A program made the position numbers and the translations under genes. The notes under the pieces were generated by a model. The model saw only the letters and a list, made by a program, of their open reading frames with translations, ran no database searches and was not told where the DNA came from. Below, piece by piece: positions 10,490-22,400 of a stretch of DNA of 64,000 bases; position 1 is the stretch's first letter, and each line of letters starts with the position of its first letter. Source of the DNA: Pammene aurita (lineage: Eukaryota > Arthropoda > Insecta > Lepidoptera > Tortricidae); assembly GCA_947086415.1 (NCBI GenBank), contig OX352296.1, positions 21,898,748 through 21,962,747 on the forward strand, given 5' to 3'.

Positions 10490-12592
10490 TATATACTCTC
10501 CGTCACCGAATGCACTAATCCCAAAACGTACTAATAGTCAATAAACTCTAATTTCATAATCACCTCTTCTCATAAGAAACTAGTCCCATGTTACCATATT
10601 CCCAAAAACACCCGTTGTTGATACACACCAGGACCATTGCGAACTACTCCCAAAATACACTTTTCCCAAAATACCCTAAAATGTCTTCTAATGAAAGTGG
10701 CGAAATACTCTAGTTTCATAATCCACTGTTCCTAAAATACTCTAGTCCCAAAATACCCTAATTTATATTTCTTTTATTTTACTCTTTCTACTTTTACTAC
10801 AAAATTCTAGATTTAAAATCAAAGTATCATATACATTCAACAGTTGAATTTGTTTAAACAGGTTTTAAGATTTATTATCATACTACGAACGTCTCTATCA
10901 CACATTAGTTGTTGTTTAACTTTCGTACTTATATTGAGACCTAAGTTAGCGAAATATTGCAAAACTAAGCCACGAGCGTAGCAAGTGGTTCAAAAACTGT
11001 AATCCTGGACGTTTCGACCCTTGGACATGTTGACTCTTTGGACACATTGACTCCATAGACATTGTGACCCTTGGACATATTGTCTCCATGGACATTTTGA
11101 CACTTAGACTTAGTGCCCTGGAAGAGTTTAAATTACCCATACTTTTGTCATAATTTGAGTTGAAGTTTTTTTCTAAGGCCCCTCAAGCAGAAACTGAGGT
11201 CAACAGCATGTGAGCTCTTGAGCGACCAACCTGCATAAAAAGCTTTTAGGCAGCTTTCGATTACAATGTGAATAAAACTTCAAATACTTTTTGTACATGC
11301 TAGAAAAATAAATACTAATTTTTCACATGACTTACGTGACAATGTAAGTCATTAAGCATAATCCATTGTTTTACAATCTTCGGAACAGAAATGGCTAAAA
11401 ATTTGTATTTTATTACTTTATTACAAATCGACTCCCATCAGATTTTCGAAAAAGCCGTTACTGAACTGCATGCTGCTGACCCCAACTTTAGTATGTGCTC
11501 TTATGGAGAAGTCAAAAGCTCATTATACAGGACCAGATACAAGGCTTTAGAGCAAAAAACACGGAATTCTCGCAGCTAAAAGATGTGAAGGTGCCTGGAA
11601 TCTGCAGCAGCATGCAGTTCAGTAACGGCTTTTTTGAAAATCTGATGGGAGTCGATTTGTAATAAAGTAATAAAATACAAATTTTTAGCCATTTCTGTTC
11701 CGAAGATTGTAAAACAATGGATTATGCTTAATGACATACATTGTCACATAAGTCATATGAAAAATTAGTATTTATTTTCTAGCATGTACAAAAAGTATTT
11801 GAAGTTTTATTCACATTGTAATCGAAAGCTGCCTAAAAGCTTTTTATGCAGGTTGATCGCTCAAGAGCTCACATGCTGTTGACCTCAGTTTCTGCTTGAG
11901 GGGCCTTAGAAAAAAACTTCAACTCAAATTATGACAAACGTATAGGTAATTTTAACCCTTCCAGGGCACTAAGTCCAAGTGTAAAAATGTCCATGGAGAC
12001 AATATGTCCAAGGGTCACAATGTCTATGGAGTCAATGCGTCCAAAGAGTCAACATGTCCAAGGGTCAAAACGTCCAGGATTACAGTTTTTTAATCACTTG
12101 CTACGCTCGTGGCTTAGTTTTGCAATATTTCGCTAACTTAGGTTTCAATATAAGTACGAAAGTTAAAACACAACTAATGTGTGATAGAGACGTTCGTAGT
12201 ATGATAATAAATCTTAAAACCTGTTTAAAGAAATTCAACTGTTGAATGTATATGATACTTTGATTTTAAATCTTGAATTTAGTAGTAAAAGTAGAAAGAG
12301 AAAAATAAAAGAAATATAAAATAGGGTATTTTGGGACTAGAGTATTTTGAGAATAGTGGATTATGAAACTAGAGTATTTCGCCACTTTAATTAGAAGACA
12401 TTTTAGGGTATTTTGGGAAAAGTGTATTTTGGGAGTAGTTCGCAATGGTTCTGGTGTGTATCAACAACGGGTGATTTTGGGAATATGGTAACATGGGACT
12501 AGTTTCTTATGAGAAGAGGTGATTATGAAATTAGAGTTAATTGACTATTAGTACGTTTTGGGATTAGTGCATTCGGTGACGGAGAGTATATA
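10490..12592. mobile_element. 2.1 kb foldback element with ~1 kb terminal inverted repeats
   Basis: The arms 10490-11479 and 11604-12592 are near-perfect inverted copies around a 124-base loop. The ends read tatatactctccgtcac and its reverse complement, and a 7-base repeat TATTGTA flanks both sides (10483-10489, 12593-12599). The loop plus adjacent arm encodes HQIFEKAVTELHAADPNF and EVKSSLYRTRYKA, which resemble N-terminal parts of insect MULE/FLYWCH-type proteins. Long inverted repeats fit a Mutator-like or foldback type; a 7-base duplication is a little short for MULEs. Confidence 0.85.
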
Positions 12593-13151
12593 TATTGTAG
12601 GTATGTACATGTTATTGTTTCTTAATTAATTTAATGACTGGTCTTAATCGCAATGACGTGCCGTAAACGTCACGATTTTAACGCATGCTCTCGTAGTCGG
12701 TGGTGCACACGACAACAAAGGGAATTATACGGATTTTAGTGATGATGGGATCACCTTTTGCATAGTGAGACTTTAGGACCCATAGGCCATTTTAGGAAGC
12801 AGAGCCACCTAAATTTATGGTGCGGTGGGGGTAAAAAGGGGGGGTTTAAATTTTCGCGACACATAGATTGAAAACTATAAGTCTTAGCAACATACTTCAA
12901 AGGCAAGAATTGTAGAGAATTTCATGAAGAATATTTTCTTTATTGAAAGTTTTGTGGTAACTTCAACCGTTTTTGCAATAAATATATGAATGTTCCTACT
13001 TTTGTGGGAAGTGGGGAAAACAATTGTTATATTTGTAACACATTATAGTGCAAAGTTATTTAATAAAGATTTGGCTTCAAAGTCTCGTATCCAGGCCATA
13101 AATAATATAATTATTTTCTGTTTTGACTAGATACCTACTATTAAAATATTA

Positions 13152-13807
13152 TGAGAATGGGATCTCAGGGATGATTTTAAACCAATAGTCTTATGAAAGG
13201 TTTGTTTATTATTTAAGCAAACTACATACAGTTTTACACACTTATAAGAGTTATAAAGGAAAATTACAAGAATCGAACGTAAGCGTGCGCGCGAGAGCCG
13301 GCAACTAACTCTTCACACGTCAACGCGCCATCTTGTCACGCGGGAGCGAGACAGCACATTGAAACTAAGAGCGAGTCAACTACATTTCTCTTAGTCATTG
13401 CAGCGCGCCGGAATTCGACCACGGGTGGCGCGCGCGGGTAATTCAAAGTTATGACCGTTGCGGACATTTGGCCCCACGTTGGGCGCCACATATGAGAATG
13501 GGATCTCAGGGATGATTTTAAACCAATAGTCTTATGAAAGGTTTGTTTATTAATTAAGAAAACTACATACAGTTTTACACACTTATAAGAGTTATAAAGG
13601 AAAATTACAAGAATCGAACGTAAGCGTGCGCGCGAGAGCCGGCAACTAACTCTTCACACGTCAACGCGCCATCTTGTCACGCGGGAGCGAGACAGCACAT
13701 TGAAACTAAGAGCGAGTCAACTACATTTCTCTTAGTCGTTGTAGCGCGCCGGAATTCGACCACGGGTGGCGCGCGCGGGTAATTCAAAGTTATGACCGTT
13801 GCGGACA
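13152..13807 (-). mobile_element. LTR-PBS-LTR remnant of a retrotransposon
   Basis: Two direct copies of exactly 315 bases (13152-13466 and 13493-13807), each running TG...CA, differ at only a few positions. The 26-base spacer, read on the minus strand, contains TGGCGCCCAACGTGGGGCC (13488-13470), a tRNA primer-binding-site sequence of the kind found just after a 5' LTR. Virtually all internal sequence is missing and no flanking target duplication is evident. Confidence 0.88.
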
Positions 13808-13990
13808 TTTAAGCGGGTTACTACAATATTATTATTGGTATGGTATTTACCATGTATATTTGAGTTAGGTAAACACCCCGTTTCCAATAGTAGTTCAATT
13901 TGTATGTTAAAAATCTTATATTAAACGGTTTAATTGAAAATAATGATAATAATGATGCAGGTAATGTACTCAAGGCTTAAAAATCGATAG

Positions 13991-14173
13991 GTCCTAGGTA
14001 CCACTCATCACACCACTAGCGTAGCGTACCTAACCTAAGTTCATATATATTATAATGATATTAGGCGTTGTCTGTTGATAAAAGATTCAAGCGCCCCACG
14101 GTTTCAGTTTTTTATCTTTTCACTGCTCTAGCTACATTGATGAGAAGAGTGGTGTGATGACTGGTACCTAGAA
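13991..14173. mobile_element. MITE-like element with ccactcatcacaccact ends
   Basis: tcctaggtaccactcatcac at the left and gtggtgtgatgactggtacc at the right are inverted. The total is about 180 bases, AT-rich inside and non-coding. Confidence 0.65.
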
Positions 14174-14989
14174 CCTAACGAATTATTTTTATAGCTTTTT
14201 GTACATTATCTATATCATTGTTTATTTTCAATAAAAGCTTTTGAATTTACCTGAACAATACTTATTTTCTTTTCAAGTTGTTATGTTACTAAAACTGTCT
14301 AAACTACGCTTACTTTATGATCCGCAATGCACTGTGTTCTACAAATAAATCCCTTTCATTTTATACTTGATTGAGAGGTTTGTTAAGAAATGTGTAATAC
14401 GCGGCATTCTGTAGCGGCAGCTATCTTGGATTTACAATGATACTGAATCTATTAAATTGTAATTGTCATCAGAACTTAAGGTGTGCACCAGATATCGGAT
14501 CAATTTGTCAACAGAACGAGGGTATAATCAACCACAAAATTATGGAGATGTGGGATGAAGCATGTAGCTGTAGTTATGCAGACTTGCATTTAGTTATGTA
14601 AATATTAGTTATAATAAATTAACAAATTTCCAAATGAGTTTGTGTAATGTCTAAGTAGGTATAACACAGAATTGTTATTTTTATTTTAGAGCGCACTATT
14701 TGCCAACAGATCACTGTCCTCAGTTGAAGATGTATACCTACCGCTTAAGTTTTCTCTCTAAAAAAATGAACGGGCTCTTATTGATAACCCGCAATGATGT
14801 ACCTTTCACTTGAAAACGTCACTAGATAACAGGGATTGGAGAACCCCTCTATTTGATAACGCTATTATTTGGTTACAAAATGATATGGTTACCCTATATT
14901 CAATGTTATGTCCCTGCCTAACGTCTAAGCAATAGAGATGAAATTAGCTTGATAGGTAAACGTCATTTTGGATTTTCATTTCGGAAAGC

Positions 14990-15130
14990 GCTACATTATC
15001 ATTATCAGCAGCAGCAGCCAGTATCAGTCCACTGCTGGACATAGGCCTCTCCCATGGCACGCCACTGTGCTCGATCTTCTGCTCTCCTCCTCCAATCCGT
15101 ACCCGCCAAGCGCTTACCTTTGGGTAACTC
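14990..15130. repeat. Retroposon fragment ('cactgctggacataggcctc')
   Basis: The text agtccactgctggacatagg and cctctcccatggcacgccac is a very common lepidopteran retroposon piece, which I associate with non-LTR elements. It is too short for subfamily assignment. Confidence 0.6.
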
Positions 15131-15132
15131 AA

Positions 15133-16985
15133 TGATGTGCTTACTAAATTGATAGTTTTTAAAAACTACCCTACCAAATACTTACTTGATCTAATACCCC
15201 TTTATTGGTAACCGGTTCCGGTATCTTCTAAACGAACTCTTTATTCCACTTACGGATTATAACAAGCATACAAAGACAAGGTAAATAATAGCGTTTGAAA
15301 TGGTTGACGTCCATTTAGTTGTGAAAGATATAATTAAGCAAGCATTAGAGCTCAAACCACATCGTTTTTCCTACATATATAGATTGTGGTTGATAACAGG
15401 CCGATTATTATATTTTTTTCGTTAAGGCTCCTTATTCCCTAAAATGTCGAAAATCTCTATTAATGAAAAAAGCCGCATAAAATGCTATCTATAAGATAGT
15501 TTGAAGTATTAGTAATACAAAAAAATACTTTTGAACCATATTTATTACTATTAAGAACCCAAAAATACGATTCTTACAGAAAGTGTCCTGTGAAGTGTGA
15601 TTTATAGGTCATTTTAAAAAATTCATACTAAATTAAAACGTACCACTATAGTAATGATATTTTTTATCGTGATAGAAATACAGTTTAACTTTCCTATGGT
15701 AATCTTTTAGGGCAAAATATTTATAGAGTTTTCGTGGAAAAAATTAAATGTAAACGTGTTTTCATCAAAAAACTGGCATATAATCAGGAGGTATTTTGTC
15801 TATTATAATCCAAGATGAATCTTCGATATTTATTTCCATGGCCGTCTCAGACATGATATACTCAATTGAATTTTATTCAAGTTGAATAAGAATTGTTACC
15901 CTTTTTTGCGTAATTTGGAAATGAACGGTACATCTAATTGGAAAATCCGGAAAGGCCTTCCAAGACGACCAATTTTTTTCATGTTTTACTCGTTAAAATG
16001 TAATATTTGCTCCAATGGCCGTCTAGATAAAGAAATGAACTATTATATGCATCAATAGTTGATTAAAAAAAACTAAGTACTTTAGCCATAGCCTTCGAAG
16101 AAAATGAAGCATTTTATGAAATTCGCGCGTTTTGGGAATAAGGCCTCTTAAAGATATTATAACCAATACAAGATTTATATACTTTTTTATAAAGGGGAAT
16201 AACATGGCTTCATCATGAAAATATATTTTTCACACCACCTAGTCGTATACGGGCTTTTTCTTCCCTGCTAGGAGGGAACAAAGTGGCACTTTTCTGTTCT
16301 AGGACATTCGTATTTTTTTCAGCCAGTCCGTCATCACAATCAAATTTCTTATTAAATTAATAGATTCATTATAATCAAGAAGCACACTAAGCACATATAA
16401 AGTTAAAATAAATATGATTCAACAATAAAAAAAAATATTTTCCTCTAAGGTGATGTGAAAAGCAGTATGTGTCACATAGGAGCAAAACTATTTTCAACTT
16501 GGGCGTTAACACTTGAATCCCTCCCTACGCTCAGGAGTCTACTTTAGAATCCCTCGCTACGCTCTGGATTCTATTATAGACTCCATCGCTTCGTTTGGGA
16601 ATCAATATACGCCCTCGCCGTAAATATTTCATTTTGCTCCCTTGTTACACAATCTACTATTTCATGATACGACCATAAATAAAAAAAATATAGGTATTTA
16701 TTCAAAAAAATATCTAACGTTGATTTCATATTTTTTATGTTTTCTCAGTTTTCTTATATGGAAAGGTATAAATAAAATACCAAAAATGAATTCGGCATCC
16801 TCGCTTTACATGAAAATGATATCAAACTTGACTATATAGCTCTATTTTATTTTTAATTAATTATGGGCGGCACCCCCCACTTCGTCAAAAATTTGATTGG
16901 CTCCCCTTCTTAAATTTTAATCTTAGAGCCTAAAGGATTCCATCATCATCATTTTCCGTATAAATAAGTGTACACCACCGACTAT
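15133..16985. other. Intergenic, no gene seen
   Basis: Stop-rich AT-biased sequence. Around 16500-16625 the phrase ccctcgctacgctc recurs in variants, a motif seen in dispersed lepidopteran repeats. Otherwise I see no structure. Confidence 0.5.
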
Positions 16986-17262
16986 CCACACCGCTGCTTG
17001 AAATACGCAGACATTGAGCTGCGTCATAATATTTAGTATGGGGCACGTCACGGCGGACACGTTGCTTCTGCGTATTTCGAGCAGCGGTGTGGAGGGCATG
17101 CAATAAAAACGGTACGGATACGATGCGTCACTGCGATTCCGTAACGTCGCCGTATTTTAAGCAGCGGTGTGGAGGGTATGCGATAAAAACGGTACGGATA
17201 CGATGCGTCACTGCGTTTCCGTAACGTCGCCGTATTTTAAGCAGCGGTGTGGTCGCACCTGT
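16986..17262. repeat. 80-base tandem repeat bounded by 'gcagcggtgtgg' blocks
   Basis: gcagcggtgtgg begins at 17081, 17161 and 17241, an exact 80-base period. The two complete units differ at only a few positions. An inverted copy of the boundary (ccacaccgctgcttgaaat) lies at 16987, so the array forms one end of an inverted-repeat element. Confidence 0.8.
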
Positions 17263-18077
17263 ATGCATGGTAATAATAATAATACCAAGATTGAACGGGA
17301 TGGTCTTATTAAACTTATTATCGTTGGTCCTTGTCAAGGTCTGACACATACATATTCATCTATGGTCTGACATTGTGATTATTGCTTACTTGCAAAAGGC
17401 CCTAAGTACAATAATAAACGTTTGCTACCCTCCTCCGCTATTTGAATTTGAAGGGCAAGAAAGAAACCCGACTAAATTATGTAAGCCAGTTACTGTATGC
17501 TATCAGCCCTCTTCAAACGTGTTTTAAAATTAGTCGCGTTGCGTGTATAGAAGAACGCGTGTTTCAAACTCTAGAGATACTTGCTTTGAGAAAAGGGGCA
17601 CTCTTGAGTATAGCTTCATGCAAGTGGTCAGATAGATGAGACAAAAAATAAGTAAATTCGATAAGTGTTAGCCTCGTTTATTGAAAAATGTTAGGTTCAT
17701 ATAAAAATAGGTACAGTCAGGGAGTCTTACAAATAGATTCGAATTAAAGGATGAACCACTCCACTTGATTCTTTACATTAACAATAATAATGCGTAAAAA
17801 TAACTTAAATGACCAGGGAGGTGTTTAATTTTAATAATAAAAAAATGTAATTCATTTCCTCAAATATGATTTGCGAATTAATGAAATTATGAGTAAACAA
17901 TAAATAAATCACAATCATTTGGTTCAATAACAATACTGACATAATTATTTGGTTTTTGTAAAATTATAATATCAATAAGGAGTATTTAATTTTTTTGAAT
18001 TTATCAACGTTATATCTCAAATACATAAAAACGTACAATAAGCATAAAAAACATAAAATTACTTATATTCAGAGCAA
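17263..18077. other. Intergenic, no gene seen
   Basis: Short open frames only, none with a recognisable motif or codon pattern. No repeat structure was noticed. Confidence 0.45.
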
Positions 18078-18750
18078 TGAGGTGTCCACGAGGCAACCGG
18101 ATGGCTCGCAGTATTTGAACTGCCAGCGGAAATTAGCAACATGCATGAATTTGGAAGACGTCAATAAACCTACCTATTGTAGCCCAGAAACGTCAAAAAT
18201 GCGAAAAAACGTTAGGCGTCTGCGCCGCGCGTCAAAACGCCCCATTCAAAAAGCGTAAGGTTTGTGACGTCATCGGCCTCAAAGGCATCGGAAAGAGCAA
18301 GTTTTAGGAATACTTTTGTAATTTTAGGCACGAAAAAATGCGTTTACCTATAGTTATTATTTTACTTTTTTTTTCTTGCTAGAATACAAGTAATCGAATT
18401 GAGGTTTTGAAATGTAGGGTTTAAAAAACTGGCTCTAAATTTAACGGTTTTTAAACCGCAATATTTTTACAAAAATGTGAGAAAATTATTAAGGATTTCC
18501 AGTTTTTTATATAATATTTATATATTTTCTATATTTTCGGTGTTGTTGAACGTATTTATTTAACAAATTTAATTAAATATATTCTGAATTGCATTGCCAT
18601 TCATCACGACCGGTCGATTATCGATCCGAAGTTGGAAGCCCGAAACAAATGAGGGGTGAGGGGGCTGTACAGTTTGGGCTGCACAGGGCGGTTCCACAAG
18701 ACTTCGGGAGCTCAAATACCGCGAGCCATCCGGTTGCCTCTTGGACACTG
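18078..18750. mobile_element. ~670-base element with 40-base inverted ends
   Basis: gaggcaaccggatggctcgc (18091) recurs inverted as gcgagccatccggttgcctc (18720), with flanking similarity over about 40 bases. The inside is AT-rich and has no coding frame. Confidence 0.65.
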
Positions 18751-19479
18751 TAACTACTGGCGTATTTGTACACTATTGGCGTATACGCCACGTTAACGAT
18801 AAGCCAATATAAATGCGAAACTTCACAACGTAAGCGCTTTAATTCATCTCCAATCAAGGTCCCTTATTATACAGAATGATAATACTTGTGTCTTTTTTGC
18901 TGTTTTTTTGTAATCTCGTTAGAAGTCTGTGCAGATCGACTAGTTAAGTGTCATACACGACAACTATCTCTACACACAAACTCTGACATATTTTTTATAC
19001 CTTTGAGTACTAGGTCAAATATGTGATAACTATAGCGAATATATATACGGGCGCGCATATAAAATCGTTAATCGCTATCGCTACACGGTTACCTAAAGTT
19101 GGCTGGGAAGAACATTTAGCGTAGGTATATCATATCCATACGCAAAGAAAACTCGTCCAAGCGCTTTGATGTAAAAAAAAGGTTAAAAGAAAGAAACCTT
19201 TATCACAAATCTGCCAAATTCATTACGATTTGCCAGAAAAATAAGCATTGATCATTATTTAGAAGCACAGGCTGTAAATTGTCTCTGCACTTATGATCAC
19301 TTATGTATAAAAAAAAATCAATAATAGGCTTATAAATTCTAACACAGGTACAATACAACTTAGTAATTAAAAATGTGATAATTCATTAATGTGATGAACA
19401 TAATTAAATGTGATTGAATTAAGACTTTAAAAAGTTACAAATTAAACATCTTAGGGCAGATGCCCATTGTCATTAATAT
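18751..19479. other. IQGAP 3' flank, probably includes the 3' UTR
   Basis: Sequence downstream (in gene direction) of the IQGAP stop at 19480. It is AT-rich and I did not find a clear canonical AATAAA on the minus strand. No other gene was seen. Confidence 0.4.
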
Positions 19480-22400
19480 TTAAGACTTACCATAGAACTT
19501 GCTATTCAGTAAGAATATTAGAAGATTAACGTTTATCTTAGCTTTCCCAAACATGTCCATAACAGCACAACCCTCATACTGTTTCTGAAGTAAATCTTGT
19601 ATGTCTACTTCAATGGAGTCCATTTCTACTCCCATGAATTTTCCTTTTACCGTGAATACTCCATTGTGATCGGTGGGTGTTATTTCGAATTGCACGTTTT
19701 TGAACTGAGACGGCGGTAAACCGTCGATTTCCAGTAGAACTCCGCGTTCCAGTAATTTAGCACCTGAATATTTTATTGTTAGCTTCGATTTTAACTTCTG
19801 GATGTCTTTCCCAGATCTTCTTAGAGATGCGTGCACACTCCTGAAAACAATTGGGTTTACAGTTTAGAAAACGTAGATTTGAAGCTTTATTAATTACAAA
19901 GTTTGTTACCCTTTCGTCAACTCCAAAAAGTATTTTATTTAGTCAAGAATAAACACATACGTATCAATTACAGGTTTTTTGGAATTGAATCTTATCACAA
20001 AACCATTCTTGACCCAAGCTCTATATGCTCCTCTGATGCAACTTTTGTTTATGACGAGTTGACGGGATTGTCGAGCTTAGAAACTTACCTTTTACCGGCG
20101 TGAAGATTTGCAAGACACGACCTTATATACTCGTCATAAGATTTACATTTTTCCTCATAATACTTCGTCTTTTCGTGCAAGCTCTGTTTAGTGCGCGTCA
20201 GAGTGGCCAATGCCCGTCTTTGGGCTTGTCTGTACTTCCCCTTATTGCACAGATCAAGCGCTATCGAGGTTACCAAAGCTTGGTACCCATCTTCGCGGGT
20301 CACGTAGCCCTCATCTTCGAGCATTTGTAGATTTTTTCTCAGCTTTGCGATGTGTTCGCGCAGAGTCATTGCTTCGTCGGGCCGCGCTTGTCCGGAGTAA
20401 ATGCGTCTTTTTACTTTTGCTGCATACTGGTCCTGTTGTTCTTGGGTTGTGCCGATGCAGACTGCTTCTAATAGATGTTCACCTTGAAGAAAAAGTAACC
20501 CTTTTAGTTGTTATAGAAGACAAACAAAAAGTCTCTTAACCAATTATTAAAACTGTCTTACTTAAAAATGTACCACTTTAGAGTAATAAAGAATCGGGAC
20601 AAGTTACTTTAAAGAAAAATAAATATTTTTTAATTTAACCGATTATAGAAACAAACTCATGAAATCTAAATGTAACCGTACATTTTGATTTTTATGATTT
20701 ATAATAAGTTCAGCTGGGGGAAATGAAATATAAAAGCCGTTCTTATTTGGGTTTACCTGAATATATTATTACAAAATTACTCCCTGATATTTATACAAAT
20801 AATAAACATAACTTACCATTCAGGAACGGTATGACGGCGACGCACAATTCTTTGGTTTTGATAAACAACTTGTTCAGATCAGTCATGTCGTCTGATGGGG
20901 CTTGGAATTTATTTACAAGCGCTAAACATACTTCCAATCTCGCGCTTTCTTCCACCGAGTCACCAAAATGCTAAAAGAAAAAAATTGTTCGTAGAAAAGA
21001 AGAGATAACAGTCGCCATTAAATATATCGAAGCGGCCAAGGTACTCAAAAATACCTGAACATGCACTTTATCGCCTTGACAATAAAGGCGCTGCTTAGAT
21101 ATTTGTGACCACCTTGGCCGATCTGATTTATCTGATGGCGACTGTACACAAAGCGCTAAGAAGTAAAACCCCACTAACGAATTTATTTACCGAATAAACG
21201 TCCCGAGAGGCGAGTTGTGCGACAAATAGCACGTCGCCGAGATCATCCAGCAACTCATTAAGGCGATCGCGCGGGTCGGGGGCCAAGATGTCCAGGGTGC
21301 GTACCCAACGTGCCAATCATTAATGCTCCGTAGAGTATCGTAGTCACCTCTCTCTATCACTTCCACATTAGTGCGACAGTGACAGTTGCGTTTCGTTCGC
21401 TACGAAGCGCGATTGGCACGTTGGCTGCGCACCCTGGTACTCGACTAGCAGGGCTGCGTGTCGATTTAATGAGTATGTTTACCGAATCAACGTCCCGTGA
21501 GGCGAGTTGCGCGACAGATGGCACGTCGCCGAGGTCATCAAGCAGCTCGTTGAGGCGATCGCGCGGGTCGGGGGCCAAGATGTCCTGGTACTCGATTAGG
21601 AGGGCGTGCGTGTCTACGATTTCCTAGAAATACGATTTGGAACCGGTTATTTTTTCGAACCGGTATGGTTTAGCGAGATGTCCTAGTACTCGATTAGTAG
21701 GGCGTGCCTGTCTACGGTGTTAACGAAATCTACGGATATTTTTTTGCTTTTCGTGCATATTTAAAATGTTTCTGTTTAACTCTAAGGTTACTAGAAGACA
21801 ATGCCTTACGGCCTCTTGCACGTTAAATTTATTTTTGTTTAGTAAAAAAATGTTTGATTTTGTTTGTTAATAATTCTCATATTATAAGTATAAATGTAAG
21901 GTGCAGCATGATATCCGTAAGCCGTAAGGTGGCGGGTACATCTGTACTGCCTACAATAAATAAACAAAATGTTCCCCTCAACCGCCTCAGTCAGCACTAT
22001 CTATTAATAGTCTGACAATACAGCAGTTTATAAAGAACCTTCGTGCATTCCAGTAACGTCACTCTTGATTGAAATTGAATTAAAAATTTTCGTGGCAGTC
22101 AATAAGTTAATAAATTAATAGATAGATATTATAACACATAATTTCTTACCTGAACTGTAATATAAATGTGCGGGTGATGCAACAGTGTGGCTTCAGTATA
22201 TTCGTCTACACAGAAGTACTCCTCGAGCGTCGGGCCGCGGCAGCAGCGGCGGAACACTTCCTTCATCCTCTCGTGGCAATGCACTATGAAAGGGTTTAGG
22301 CAGCGGAGGTGGTTGGATTCTTCACCGAACTGTAAACAGATTATTGATAGTCATATAAAAAGGAAGCATAGCTCCTAAACAGCTAAAACAAAAGGCATAA

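Noticed and set aside
17442..17639. 65-residue open frame in the gene desert
   Set aside because: No motif, no codon bias, no neighbouring exons.
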